Positions 1-8,252 of a stretch of DNA of 64,000 nucleotides are shown in pieces. Under the pieces are notes generated by a model that saw only the letters and a program-made list of their open reading frames with translations, did no database searches and was not told where the DNA came from. Every line of letters starts with the position of its first letter. Positions within the stretch are counted from its first letter, which is position 1. The position numbers were made by a program, and so were the translations under genes. The stretch is from Motilimonas pumila (GTDB lineage: Bacteria > Pseudomonadota > Gammaproteobacteria > Enterobacterales > CBDFNC01). Where the stretch lies: the NCBI RefSeq assembly GCF_003596335.1, contig NZ_QZCH01000012.1, forward strand, positions 1 through 64,000, written 5' to 3'.

Positions 1-237
1 CTTAACAGCATGACTAAACGGTTGATTTTAGGCTGGTCTAGCGGGGTTTCTTCTAACGCTTGGGTATATTGTTTGGTAAATAAATGGTGCCATTAAACAC
101 GGGCTGTCTAGTCACTTGTGAGCTAATTAGCCTGCGCTTGTCATGTTTTGAACACTTCGTTATTTAACTGCCTGTTTTTTAATATATAAAATATTTAGCT
201 TAATGGTTTATTCGTATTTTTAGGGGAGGAGAGACCG

Positions 238-1230
238 GTGTCGAGATACGTAGTGAGTAAAAATGGAAAGTTTGGTTTTATTGATCAAGCGGGGGGTGAA
301 GTTATCCCCTTGCAGTTTGATATGGCTGGTAAGTTTAATGAAGGGGTAGCTTGGGTGGTCATTACTCAGGATGAGCGACGGTTATCAGGCTTTATCGATG
401 AAGCGGGAGAGTGGGTGATTGAGCCGATATTTTCGGCTGATGGATGGCACAATATGGATGGCAGCCTGTTTTCAGAGGGGGTTGCGGGCATCCAAGCTGA
501 TAATAACAAAATGATGTACATTAATCGCCAAGGCGAGCCGATTTGTGAGCCGATTTATGATCAGGTGCACCCTTTTTGCGAAGGGCGAGGGCTCGTGTGT
601 CGTGATGGGTTATATGGCTATATTGATAGCACTGGGCAAGAGGTGATTACGTGTCAGTTTGCGATTAACAATACGTTTCCCGAACACAGTTACTTCTCTC
701 ATGGCAAAGCCATGGTGCGATTTAATATTGGTGAGGAAGGGCTGGAAACGAGCAATAATTTTGGCTGTATTAATAAACAAGGTCAGACGGTATTTGACCC
801 TGAAGACAATTACGCTAATGCCTACAAAGAAGGCTTCTCAATGGTAGGGGATGGCCATAACTATTACTTTATCGATGAAGAGGGGCAAGTTCCGTTTGAG
901 CGAACGACCCGCCAAGCAACCTCGTTTTCTCAAGGACTGGCGGACTTTTTGGATTTTGGCACTGGGCTATTTGGTTATATTGATAAAACGGGTGAGTGGG
1001 TTATTAAGCCGCAGTTTAAAAGTACCTTTCGATTTACCGAAGGGCTCGCTGTGGTGCATACGAAATATGGCAAAAGCAAGGGCTGCATAAATTTACAAGG
1101 AGAGCTGGTAATAGAGGGCGACTTTAAAATTATTTTGCCTTTTGAAAACGGCCTAGCGAAAGCGCATGAGCAAAACAAGTCGGGATACATCAATAAACAG
1201 GGTGACTATGTGTGGTCAACAGCTGATTGA
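238..1230 (+). CDS. WG-repeat protein
   Basis: 330 aa with no signal peptide, so probably cytoplasmic. The chain is built from about eight WG-type repeats of the pattern F/Y-G-x-I-D/N-x-x-G-x-x-V-I followed by a phenylalanine- and acid-rich linker; clear copies start near residues 12, 56, 95, 125, 175, 250 and 310. WG repeats form beta-rich scaffolds of mostly unknown role, and some lie near secretion or toxin loci. The GTG start is chosen because a strong AGGGGAGGAGAG ribosome site ends six bases before it. A membrane-protein gene follows after about 50 bases on the same strand, so the two may be co-transcribed. The family call is firm. The function is unknown. Confidence 0.85.
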   Translation: MSRYVVSKNGKFGFIDQAGGEVIPLQFDMAGKFNEGVAWVVITQDERRLSGFIDEAGEWVIEPIFSADGWHNMDGSLFSEGVAGIQADNNKMMYINRQGEPICEPIYDQVHPFCEGRGLVCRDGLYGYIDSTGQEVITCQFAINNTFPEHSYFSHGKAMVRFNIGEEGLETSNNFGCINKQGQTVFDPEDNYANAYKEGFSMVGDGHNYYFIDEEGQVPFERTTRQATSFSQGLADFLDFGTGLFGYIDKTGEWVIKPQFKSTFRFTEGLAVVHTKYGKSKGCINLQGELVIEGDFKIILPFENGLAKAHEQNKSGYINKQGDYVWSTAD

Positions 1231-1283
1231 TGGTGAGCAACTTATAATCATTGGCGCTGACACCAAGGTCACAGGGAGAAAGT

Positions 1284-1964
1284 GTGAATACTAAGTGGTT
1301 AGTAGTCATTGGCATACCGTTTGCCATCAGCCTTATATTTCATCTGCTGATCGCCTCAGGTGTGCTAAATCGGTTATTAAATATCAGTGATGGGTTTCAT
1401 GCCGGCACGGCATTAGGGGTTTGGTTGATGATACTTTATCCCGTCATGATCATAGGCTCTGCCTTACTGGTGATGGGCTTGGTTCAACAACAGCGAGGGT
1501 GGCACTTTTTCTTGGCCTTGATGGTATCTATTGGCTGCCATTTTGTTATCGCCAGAGGCTTAATTTTTTATAATCAACAAAAGACTGACGCCAGAGTCCA
1601 AGCAAGCTATCAGTTCGATCCACAAAGTCGGCCGAGGCACGATCCACTTAGGCCGCTTGCGGTGATGGAAGCTAAGGTATTACAAGGGCAAAATGGCCTC
1701 CAAGTTCACCTTGTGGTCCACGCGCTGGCTGGGGTGGTAGATGGCGCAGAGCGCCAGATTGAAGTTAAACCCGATCCTTACCCAGATTCAATTGCTTGGG
1801 GAGTGGGCAGCCTGCACGATACGAGAACATTAACCCCAGCGGGGCGCAAGGTTTATCGCGCTACTGTGTCATTCACTGCTCCAGTAAACTGGCACAGTGG
1901 CATAGTCGTGGTCAGGGGCCGCGACAATATCCTTGATAGCCGCAGTATTACAATGCCAGATTAA
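1284..1964 (+). CDS. Membrane protein with C-terminal soluble domain, unknown family
   Basis: 226 aa from the GTG start at 1284, preferred over the longer reading because AGGGAG lies six bases before it. Three or four hydrophobic segments fill residues 5-28, 40-70 and 77-95. A soluble, beta-rich domain of about 125 residues follows, probably outside the cytoplasm. I do not recognise the family. It follows the WG-repeat gene closely and in the same direction, which is the only clue to its role. Base composition matches the core genes nearby. Confidence 0.7.
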   Translation: MNTKWLVVIGIPFAISLIFHLLIASGVLNRLLNISDGFHAGTALGVWLMILYPVMIIGSALLVMGLVQQQRGWHFFLALMVSIGCHFVIARGLIFYNQQKTDARVQASYQFDPQSRPRHDPLRPLAVMEAKVLQGQNGLQVHLVVHALAGVVDGAERQIEVKPDPYPDSIAWGVGSLHDTRTLTPAGRKVYRATVSFTAPVNWHSGIVVVRGRDNILDSRSITMPD

Positions 1965-2006
1965 GCCGCTGCGCAAGGCATCGCTCAGCGACAAATGTGT
2001 TAGTCA

Positions 2007-2210
2007 CTAAGGTGTTAATTGCGTAGCAAGCTGTTGGCTTTTGGCTATCCACAATGCGCGTTGGCGCTGTTTCGGGGAAAGCTGATTAGCGTAGTCTAAG
2101 GCCAAGTCAACGTATTGTTTGGCTTGTTCAGGGTTACTATTTTCCATGTACAGCTCGGCTATTTTTTGGCTGACACCGCCTAATTCAATGATTTTGGGCT
2201 TTAAGCTGTG
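2007..2210 (-). pseudogene. 3' remnant of a TPR-like gene
   Basis: The last 60 or so codons of a minus-strand gene remain. They read as one helix-turn-helix repeat (AELYMENSNPEQAKQYVDLAL) plus a basic helical tail, like a tetratricopeptide repeat. Upstream of about 2210 the frame stays open only by chance and runs antisense to the Rhs toxin fragment, so the 5' part looks replaced by a rearrangement. No ribosome site or natural start supports an intact small protein. The parent gene cannot be identified. Confidence 0.5.
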
Positions 2211-2705
2211 TTGGCTGTGGTCGGTGCTAATAAACAAGCTAAACCAGTAAATAGCTTGGTCAATGATGGCACGCAATATCAGTTTGAATATAATGCCGCT
2301 CGGCACTTAACGCAGGTACGAAATCAGTTTGGAGAAAGGATTAGCTTTGAAGTCGACCCTGTAACTGGGTTCCTTGACTTTACTCCTTATTCTGCAAGGG
2401 GAAAGTACGCTTACAAGTTCGGCTCTTTATCTGGCAAAGGAACCGACATGACATCAGCGAATAATTGGGCTCGTAATACTTTTGGTGCTGACAATGTGTA
2501 ACCTTTACCTAATGGTAGAATAAAGATTGATGGTGTTGAATATACTTGGCATCATCATCAAGAAGGTAAATCGATGATCCCGGCGGAGGTTAGGGTTTAC
2601 GGGGTGATTCAAGGCGGTTTTGCTCACTCAGGTGGAGCAACGGTAATTAATTACGGGTTACAAGGCTTTTTCGGAGGGTCGGCATTTTGGTTGGTAAATT
2701 TTTGA
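2208..2705 (+). pseudogene. C-terminal tip of an Rhs-type polymorphic toxin, HNH/WHH nuclease, broken by one stop
   Basis: The frame carries an RHS/YD-like stretch (QYQFEYNAARHLTQVRNQFG) followed by a toxin domain. TAA at 2499-2501 interrupts it, yet the same frame continues to TGA at 2703-2705 with PLPNGRIKIDGVEYTWHHH and then a FAHSGGAT motif. The W-H-H-H and H-x-G-G pair is typical of WHH/LHH-type nucleases of the HNH/Endonuclease VII superfamily found at the ends of Rhs and contact-dependent toxins. A single C-to-T change (CAA to TAA) would explain the break. The Rhs core is missing, since the 5' side abuts a foreign TPR remnant near 2210. It is a displaced, dead toxin cassette or a recombination donor. 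Confidence 0.7.
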
Positions 2706-3202
2706 ATGTAAAGGATTTAATTAATGCCGGGTTGTTTAAGCCTAATGAGGAGGAGCCAAGTAATTCAAGTTTCGAAATCAGCGTTTTTTTGCCTGGTTTT
2801 AAAAAGGAAGTCAAAGTGGTGGCATGTAACTTAGTTAGTTTGGACTTGACTGAACAGATGAGCTATGTCGCAGAAACTGTTAACAGTATTATCTCGTTTG
2901 GGGCCAAAGATTACGTTTGGCTAAAAGAGGTTATATGGAAACACTATGAATCATGTATTTCAAATATTAGTTATGCAATGGTCGATTCAGAGGGGGGGGA
3001 CAACGAGATTGATGCAAATCGAAAATACTTCAATATATCTTCGCCTAGCGAGGCATTTAGCTTAGCATCTTTAGAGGTGATTTGGTTTGATGTTAGTTTT
3101 TTGGGCGTCGATTACTTTAACTTGCATTTTAGCTGCCCTTGGGAGACGGAGCACGGAGTAATGATCGGTATATCCGAAGGAAAATTAGATTATTACGAAT
3201 GA
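2687..3202 (+). CDS. Probable immunity protein of the Rhs toxin tip
   Basis: 171 aa, acidic and soluble with no signal peptide, and open throughout. It starts at TTG 2687, seven to eight bases after GGAGGG, and so overlaps the last 19 bases of the toxin frame, the usual layout of toxin-immunity pairs. The segment is richer in A and T than its neighbours, as such cassettes usually are. The chain (FEISVFLPGFKKEVKV near residue 29) loosely resembles DUF6985-type immunity proteins, but I cannot confirm that. The assignment as immunity gene rests mainly on position. An alternative TTG start lies five codons later. Confidence 0.6.
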   Translation: MVGKFLNVKDLINAGLFKPNEEEPSNSSFEISVFLPGFKKEVKVVACNLVSLDLTEQMSYVAETVNSIISFGAKDYVWLKEVIWKHYESCISNISYAMVDSEGGDNEIDANRKYFNISSPSEAFSLASLEVIWFDVSFLGVDYFNLHFSCPWETEHGVMIGISEGKLDYYE

Positions 3203-3246
3203 TATTATACAGACAGAATAACTGGACAGCAGTTTAACGGGGCATC

Positions 3247-3643
3247 CATCTAAATAATCAAGCTATTTGAGAAAAATCCGAACACCCACCTAAATTTGAG
3301 TAATGTCACGTTTCCCTGCTTTAAGAACGAAGTGTATCACCATCTAAACTAATACAGTAAAAGAGATGGTATTTGTGGACAGTGGCACGGCGTTACTGAG
3401 TGATATTGAGTACCAAGCGTTTGATGGTCCGGTAGCGTGGCAAAATGGCAATGGCACCGCGTATCGCCAGCGACGTGATGTAGACGGTCGAACGGGCGAA
3501 ATTACCTTGCAGCATGAAGGTGAAGATGACGCGTTGTGGCAGCAGGTTTACGCCTTTGATAGTTTCAATAAGACCGAATCATTGGACAGCCATCTATGAG
3601 TACAGAATCATTGGACAGTCATCTAAACAATCAAGCTATTTGA
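3247..3643. repeat. Pair of 24-bp direct repeats and a 21-bp tandem repeat around an Rhs fragment
   Basis: The 24 bases at 3247-3270 recur at 3620-3643 with one mismatch (core AATCAAGCTATTTGA). Inside the second end, a 21-base unit (GAATCATTGGACAG plus CATCTA) occurs twice at 3576-3596 and 3605-3625 with one mismatch. The repeats bracket the orphan Rhs fragment and contain GGACAG-type ends that look like insertion-sequence termini. I infer decayed mobile-element ends or a footprint of cassette exchange. No transposase frame is left between them. Confidence 0.5.
3366..3599 (+). pseudogene. Orphan Rhs/YD-repeat fragment
   Basis: About 70 codons resemble the linker between YD repeats of Rhs proteins: DIEYQAFDGPVAWQNGNGTA, then an R-x-x-D-x-x-G-R-x-G-E-I stretch and YAFDSFNK. 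The similarity ends near 3575, where the short GGACAG repeats begin and the frame soon stops. There is no proper start and both sides of the domain are absent, so it is a displaced piece of an Rhs gene. It lies 160 bases after the immunity gene and shows that recombination shuffled an Rhs locus here. Confidence 0.6.
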
Positions 3644-3828
3644 TGGCTGGAAGCCAACGTAAAATACAAATCTTGCTGACGAGATTCGCAGCTGATTCAT
3701 TAATGGATGAAAGGTTAAGCTAAAATGTTATCAGAAATACGTAACGCAGAGTTGATGTGTGATGTTTAGGCGTGAACAACCCTGCCTGTTAAGCAATTTG
3801 CGCAGTTAGTTTGTGCAGCTGGAAAATA

Positions 3829-4824
3829 TTATCCAAATCCACTCAGTCGGTTACATGCAGCTTGGCCACGGGTCCAGCAGTGGCCTGCTCGGATGCTATG
3901 TGCTGTGAGGTGCTCCCAGCTGCCTGCAGCGCTGCCAAAGCTACGGCTAAAATGGCTGACAAGCTGTAGCCAGCTATCTTGCTCAATGCCCAGCTCGTGC
4001 AAAAGCTTGGGTTGATGGGCGGGAATGTGGCCACGCTTATCGTCCCGAATGGCGCGCCCTGTCCAGTCTACTAATTGCAGATACTCTTCAAAATAGAACG
4101 GAATTTCATTGGGTTGACGTGAATCAAATTGGCGCTCAAAGGGTAATAGTTCGAGCTTCGCTTCCGTATATTCATTCTGCTTTGCTTTATATTGCTGTAT
4201 GCGTTCGTAAATTGAGGTGAACTCTTGCTCTTCGATACGCTGGCAGATATTGGCTCGCATTGGATTTAAATCGACATAAGTCATGCACGTAAGTAGCGCT
4301 TTCTCATCCAGCAAGGCTTGGCTTTTAAACCGCCCTTCCCAAAAATGGCCTTTGCACTTGTCTTCTTGGTTGGCTCTGCGGGCGATATCTTCATTTAAAC
4401 AGCGCATCAACCAGCTGATGTCCTTAAGGCGAGTACGCCATTTTGCAATCAACTCAGCTAACGCCTCTTGTTGGGCAGTGCTTTGCTGTTTACCCACTCG
4501 CCAATCATCTACCAAAATGGGCGTAGCAAACAATTGCCGCCAGCGTTCCACAACGTCAACATCCGATAAATCATGGTTATCGGCTAAATTAATGTGCAGT
4601 ATCAGGTGGTAATGATTACTCATAATGGCGTAAGCACAGATATCTATGGTAAAAATGTTGGCAAGCTGTTTAATTTTATCCAACAGCCAAGGCTTGCGAT
4701 GCTCGTAACTTTTTTGGGTGTAGTGGTCGATACCGCATAAAAAAGCGCGACGCACGCAACGGCTGGTGACATGGTAATACGGGGTTGATTCAGGGCAGAT
4801 CAACTGCTTGCGAGGTAAGGTCAT
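3829..4824 (-). CDS. REP-associated tyrosine transposase (RAYT, IS200-like Y1 domain)
   Basis: 331 aa from ATG 4824; the longer frame to 4884 lacks a start signal. The N-terminal Y1 transposase domain shows YHVTSRCVRRAFLC and the HUH metal-binding motif in SNHYHLILH (about residues 75-85), followed by the region with VDLNPMRANI that typifies this family in Shewanella and Vibrio. RAYTs are single-copy chromosomal relatives of IS200/IS605 transposases that nick single-stranded REP hairpins by a tyrosine. REP-like repeats lie directly upstream (4884-5040). The C-terminal tail (SFGSAAGSWEHL) looks complete. It is probably a functional housekeeping transposase rather than a moving element. Confidence 0.85.
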   Translation of the reverse strand: MTLPRKQLICPESTPYYHVTSRCVRRAFLCGIDHYTQKSYEHRKPWLLDKIKQLANIFTIDICAYAIMSNHYHLILHINLADNHDLSDVDVVERWRQLFATPILVDDWRVGKQQSTAQQEALAELIAKWRTRLKDISWLMRCLNEDIARRANQEDKCKGHFWEGRFKSQALLDEKALLTCMTYVDLNPMRANICQRIEEQEFTSIYERIQQYKAKQNEYTEAKLELLPFERQFDSRQPNEIPFYFEEYLQLVDWTGRAIRDDKRGHIPAHQPKLLHELGIEQDSWLQLVSHFSRSFGSAAGSWEHLTAHSIRAGHCWTRGQAACNRLSGFG

Positions 4825-4883
4825 GGCCACATTCTGCTCATTAAGTGGTCTGTTAAGTATGGTACAGGATGTGAGGTAGTGCA

Positions 4884-5040
4884 AAAAGGGGTGGGTGTCC
4901 TGATACTGTGCACTGATACTCCCTCGTGAAAAGGGGTGGGTGTCCTGATACTCCCCGTCCTGACACTCCCCGTGATACTCCCCTTAGTTGACCACTACAG
5001 TAAGCTTCTGCCTATCTGCACGCAAAGGGGGGGAGTGTAT
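4884..5040. repeat. REP-like repeat cluster beside the RAYT gene
   Basis: A 24-base unit at 4884-4907 is repeated without mismatch at 4929-4952 (it ends GGGTGTCCTGATACT). Shorter units built on TGATACTCCCC or TGACACTCCCC follow at 4946-4985, and an inverted form, GGGGAGTGT, lies near 5030. The units can fold as small GGG/CCC hairpins, as REP sequences mobilised by RAYTs do. The cluster sits in the promoter side of the transposase gene. Confidence 0.6.
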
Positions 5041-5059
5041 GGAATGTATACTTAACAAA

Positions 5060-5079
5060 CAGCCACTTAAAAGTGGCTG
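5060..5079 (-). terminator. Hairpin downstream of guaC
   Basis: A perfect inverted repeat, CAGCCACTT...AAGTGGCTG, begins 24 bases past the guaC stop. Read on the minus strand it is followed by TTTGTT, so a modest intrinsic terminator for guaC is likely. Confidence 0.6.
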
Positions 5080-5103
5080 CTGGGTTTGATGAATACAGTC
5101 AAT

Positions 5104-6147
5104 CTATTCTCTACCAAATACGTTATTTTCTTGCTCTTGCACTCGAATAAAGGTGGTGCGTTTAGTCAGCTCTTTTAGCTTGGCCGCGCCAACATAGGTA
5201 CAGGTTGAGCGCACGCCGCCCAGGATATCGGAGATGGTGTCGTGCACGCTGCCGCGGTAGGGAAGTAATACGGTCTTGCCTTCAGCTGCGCGGTATTTAG
5301 CCACGCCACCTGAGTGCTTGTCCATGGCTGATTGGCTCGACATGCCATAGAACTTCATAAATTGCTTACCGTCTTTTTCAATCACTTCACCGCCAGACTC
5401 TTCATGGCCGGCCAGCATACCACCCAGCATGACAAAGTCCGCGCCGCCGCCAAACGCTTTAGCAACGTCGCCCGCGCAAGAGCAACCACCGTCGCCTATA
5501 ATGCGCCCGCCTAAACCGTGAGCAGCATCGGCGCACTCAATAATGGCTGAAAGTTGCGGATAACCCACGCCCGTTTTAACGCGTGTTGTGCACACTGAGC
5601 CGGGGCCTATGCCCACTTTAACGATGTCGGCGCCAGCCAGAATCAGCTCTTCTACCATGTCACCGGTGACCACATTTCCGGCAATGATAACCTTGTTTGG
5701 AAATGCTGTGCGCACTTTGCCTACAAACTCCACCAAGTGCTCAGAGTAACCATTGGCAATGTCGATACAGATAAACATTAAGTGCTGCGACATGGCTAAG
5801 ATTTGCTGCGTTTTTTCAAAATCAGCGTCAGAGGTACCACTGGAAACCATGACATTGCTAAGCTCTTTCTCACTTGCCCCTGCCACAAAGGTTTGCCATT
5901 GCGCCACGCTGTAATGTTTGTGAACTGCCGTTAATACTTGGTGCTCAGATAAGGCTTTGGCCATTTCAAAGCTGCCGACCGAGTCCATGTTGGCGGCAAT
6001 GACAGGTACGCCAGACCATTTTTCGCCACTGTGCTTAAAGGTAAACTCTCGGCTTAAATCGACCTGAGAACGACTCTTTAGGGTCGAACGCTTAGGGCGA
6101 AACAAAACATCTTTAAAACCTAACTTCAGCTCTTGTTCAATACGCAT
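5104..6147 (-). CDS. guaC: GMP reductase
   Basis: 347 aa, the length of enterobacterial GuaC. The enzyme converts GMP to IMP with NADPH and release of ammonia, in purine salvage in the cytoplasm. The IMPDH/GMPR TIM-barrel is complete: ANMDSVG near residue 53, the catalytic loop [11 protein letters not shown] with the active cysteine near 186, the phosphate-binding [22 protein letters not shown], and the C-terminal [12 protein letters not shown]. The ATG is preceded by TGAGGAAA. It is a single-gene unit, since a strong minus-strand terminator lies about 100 bases upstream and a hairpin lies just downstream. Confidence 0.97.
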   Translation of the reverse strand: MRIEQELKLGFKDVLFRPKRSTLKSRSQVDLSREFTFKHSGEKWSGVPVIAANMDSVGSFEMAKALSEHQVLTAVHKHYSVAQWQTFVAGASEKELSNVMVSSGTSDADFEKTQQILAMSQHLMFICIDIANGYSEHLVEFVGKVRTAFPNKVIIAGNVVTGDMVEELILAGADIVKVGIGPGSVCTTRVKTGVGYPQLSAIIECADAAHGLGGRIIGDGGCSCAGDVAKAFGGGADFVMLGGMLAGHEESGGEVIEKDGKQFMKFYGMSSQSAMDKHSGGVAKYRAAEGKTVLLPYRGSVHDTISDILGGVRSTCTYVGAAKLKELTKRTTFIRVQEQENNVFGRE

Positions 6148-6251
6148 GGTGCTATTTCCTCAATCATTCAATCAAAGTGTGGCGGGTTTTGCGTGGCATC
6201 AGTGACTGCAACCGACTCGCTAATTTTAGCCAGTTGCTAAATTTCGGGCAC

Positions 6252-6286
6252 AAAAAAACCGCAGCGCTGTCAGGCGCTCCGGTTTT
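6252..6286 (-). terminator. Intrinsic terminator upstream of guaC
   Basis: The stem AAAACCG-x2-GCGC / GCGC-x2-CGGTTTT with a 6-base loop is followed on the minus strand by a run of seven T. It faces transcription arriving from the lipoprotein gene at 6569-7177, and separates that gene from guaC. Confidence 0.7.
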
Positions 6287-6370
6287 CAGTATTATAGGTT
6301 GCAATTACTTTGCGGCAAGTCAGTTATTTGTCACCAAAATATCTGGCTGGTCACTAAGTCAAACTGGGAC

Positions 6371-6500
6371 TATCTACTCTTCATACTTGAAGTCGCAGCT
6401 TTGTTAACTGTGCCAATTAACCCTATTTACATAGAACACCTATGCTCACAGGGCTAAATTGGCTTGTTGCCGCGCTGCAACTCCAATTATCTTGGGTATA
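6371..6500. repeat. ERIC/IRU-like palindromic repeat element
   Basis: An imperfect palindrome of about 130 bases lies between guaC and the lipoprotein gene. Its layout matches the ERIC (intergenic repeat unit) family: an outer TAT...TATA pair, CTTCATACTTGAAGTCGCAGC on the left against TTGCAGCGCGGCAAC and CTTGGGTATA on the right, and a central hairpin of CCCTATTTACATAG and CTATGCTCACAGGG. ERIC elements of about 127 bp are known from Enterobacteriaceae and Vibrio. They carry no gene and are usually transcribed as part of a neighbouring mRNA; here that would be the 3' region of the lipoprotein transcript. Confidence 0.75.
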
Positions 6501-6568
6501 GGCGATGGGGTAATAATGACACCATCATTCTGGCTCGGTATTTTTTCAGCCTCACTGCCTTTGAAACG

Positions 6569-7177
6569 CTATTTTTCTGAGACAGGCAAGATCCCAGATT
6601 GCTGCCATTGCTCGTTAATACCGTGACTGAGCGACTCTGCCACTGAGTGAATGTTACCCGGATTGGTAAATTCGCCGTTGCCGGTCCAAATCAATTGGTT
6701 ATCGTTTAATGAATACAAGCTGACTTCAAACGTGACTTTTTCACGGCTCTCTAAGCTTGTTGTGTGAAATGACAAGGAGCTACGGTAATGGCGATAAAAT
6801 CCGCGACTCACTCCCATTGACATACTAGGGCGCTCATAAAGCTCTGTTTTGGATGAAATATGCCTCACTAACAGGGCATGGCTAAAGCCTTGCTTTTGCA
6901 CCATGGCGTGCTTTTGTTCGAGGCTTTCTGCGTCCGTATTACTGAGATAGCGATAACCCGCTTCGCCATTGATTGACGGCATGAGGGATATCAATGCGTC
7001 TTCAGCCACGCGCCGATTCGCAGGCGTGTCGAGCACGGTCACTACTAAGGTTTTATCAAATTCAACGGGCAGCGATTGTTGTGGCTCTTGCCAAGCTACA
7101 TCAATGGGGTTACTGGAACAAGCGGTGAGCAGTAAGGCACATATCACGGCAGAGGTTGAGGCAAATATCGATTTCAT
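6569..7177 (-). CDS. Outer-membrane-type lipoprotein, unknown family
   Basis: 202 aa. The N-terminus is a lipoprotein signal with lipobox LLTAC (cysteine near residue 20) followed by SSNP, without Asp at +2, which favours outer-membrane sorting. The mature part is a mixed alpha/beta domain resembling uncharacterised gammaproteobacterial lipoproteins of about 190-200 aa, with no catalytic motif that I recognise. It is transcribed alone; the 3' region runs through the ERIC-like element to the terminator at 6252-6286. Confidence 0.75.
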   Translation of the reverse strand: MKSIFASTSAVICALLLTACSSNPIDVAWQEPQQSLPVEFDKTLVVTVLDTPANRRVAEDALISLMPSINGEAGYRYLSNTDAESLEQKHAMVQKQGFSHALLVRHISSKTELYERPSMSMGVSRGFYRHYRSSLSFHTTSLESREKVTFEVSLYSLNDNQLIWTGNGEFTNPGNIHSVAESLSHGINEQWQQSGILPVSEK

Positions 7178-7287
7178 AGCGCTCCCTTAACAAATGGTAT
7201 TGCGCTAGTTATAACACGAAATTCTCTCGCTTAATGCAATTTATTCTTATTTAGCAGCGTGCTGGCTTTGCGTTCAAAGCATTGCGG

Positions 7288-7539
7288 CTATTTTACGCTG
7301 ACTTTGCCGCCGATTATTTTATAAGCAGGCAGGCCGCGAATAATTTGTTCTCGAGCAAATACTTGCTGACACTGCGGGCAATGGCAAGGCGTGGTGGTGA
7401 AGTCGTGTACTAGGCGAGACTTAAAGCATTTTACCAGAGCGCCTTTGCCGCCTTTGCGGTATTTAAACAAAGGGCTGCGGCACTTAACGCAAAAGATATC
7501 GACGGTGCGCACCGGCCCTTTGATATTCGGTTTTGCCAT
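7288..7539 (-). CDS. Small zinc-ribbon protein
   Basis: 83 aa, basic. It has two cysteine knuckles, CVKC near residue 18 and CHCPQC near residue 53, spaced as in a zinc ribbon. The rest is rich in Lys and Arg, which would suit nucleic-acid or ribosome contact, but no function is known to me. It begins 23 bases after the msrQ stop on the same strand, so it is probably the third gene of the msrP-msrQ transcript. Confidence 0.7.
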   Translation of the reverse strand: MAKPNIKGPVRTVDIFCVKCRSPLFKYRKGGKGALVKCFKSRLVHDFTTTPCHCPQCQQVFAREQIIRGLPAYKIIGGKVSVK

Positions 7540-7562
7540 GGCGGAATTTGGCCTGTGGATGA

Positions 7563-8252
7563 CTAGGTTTTGTGAATGTTACCATGATTAAGGGCCGATT
7601 GACGGGTCACAGGCTTGGATGCCTTAGGTGCCTGGCAAGCGTGCCAGCACTTTTTTACCGGCGCCCACAGTTTTTGCCGCCTTAAAAATAGTAACCAGCC
7701 GGCTACGACCAGGTAGATGATGGCCTCGGCTAACCCTGCTTTTACCGACCAGTAGTAGTGAACCGGCGCTAATACAGCCGCTAAATACACCCAATTATGC
7801 AATTTTTGCCATTGTCTGCCCAAGCGTTTTCGAATGCCATTGTGGGAGGTTATTGACAGCGCGAGCAAGACTGCAAACGCCAGCATGCCGAACAAGATGT
7901 ATGGCCTGCTGAGGGTTTCATTGAACAGTAGGGCCCAGTCATTGCCTAAGTCGAGGTATATGAAAATCGCCAAATGCACGCTGGCATAGGCCATGACCCA
8001 AAGCCCTAACAAACGTCGTAACTGAAACAATGGCGCCAGTTTAAAACGCTTTGCGAAAGGGCTAACCAAGAGCGTAATAAACAACAAGTTTAATGCCCCC
8101 TTGCCGGTAAAGTGGGTTAAATACTGTACCGGGTCACCGCCCAATTGACCTTGCCAAGTTTGCCAAGCCAGATGTGCGAGTGGTGCTGCAATGGCCAAAT
8201 GCACGAGCGCTTTTATCACGCTCATATGGCGTTGGAGTATTGCTCTAACCAT
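7563..8252 (-). CDS. msrQ: MsrQ, heme-binding membrane subunit of the periplasmic methionine sulfoxide reductase
   Basis: 229 aa, typically six membrane helices. MsrQ belongs to the ferric reductase-like family and passes electrons from the quinone pool or flavin reductase to MsrP. Histidines likely to bind heme are seen in MAYASVHLAIF and in QKLHNWVYLAAVLAPVHYYW, both conserved in the family. Its ATG overlaps the msrP stop (TAATG), so translation is coupled. The C-terminus has an extra basic tail of about 25 residues past the usual end. Confidence 0.93.
   Translation of the reverse strand: MVRAILQRHMSVIKALVHLAIAAPLAHLAWQTWQGQLGGDPVQYLTHFTGKGALNLLFITLLVSPFAKRFKLAPLFQLRRLLGLWVMAYASVHLAIFIYLDLGNDWALLFNETLSRPYILFGMLAFAVLLALSITSHNGIRKRLGRQWQKLHNWVYLAAVLAPVHYYWSVKAGLAEAIIYLVVAGWLLFLRRQKLWAPVKKCWHACQAPKASKPVTRQSALNHGNIHKT

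Noticed and set aside
1..97. Minus-strand open frame running past the left edge (HLFTKQYTQALEETPLDQPK)
   Set aside because: It looks coding but has a stop just upstream and no start, so only about 30 codons are visible; too little to call a gene.
6177..6407. 76-aa plus-strand frame over the guaC upstream region
   Set aside because: It crosses the terminator and the ERIC-like element, and has no ribosome site.
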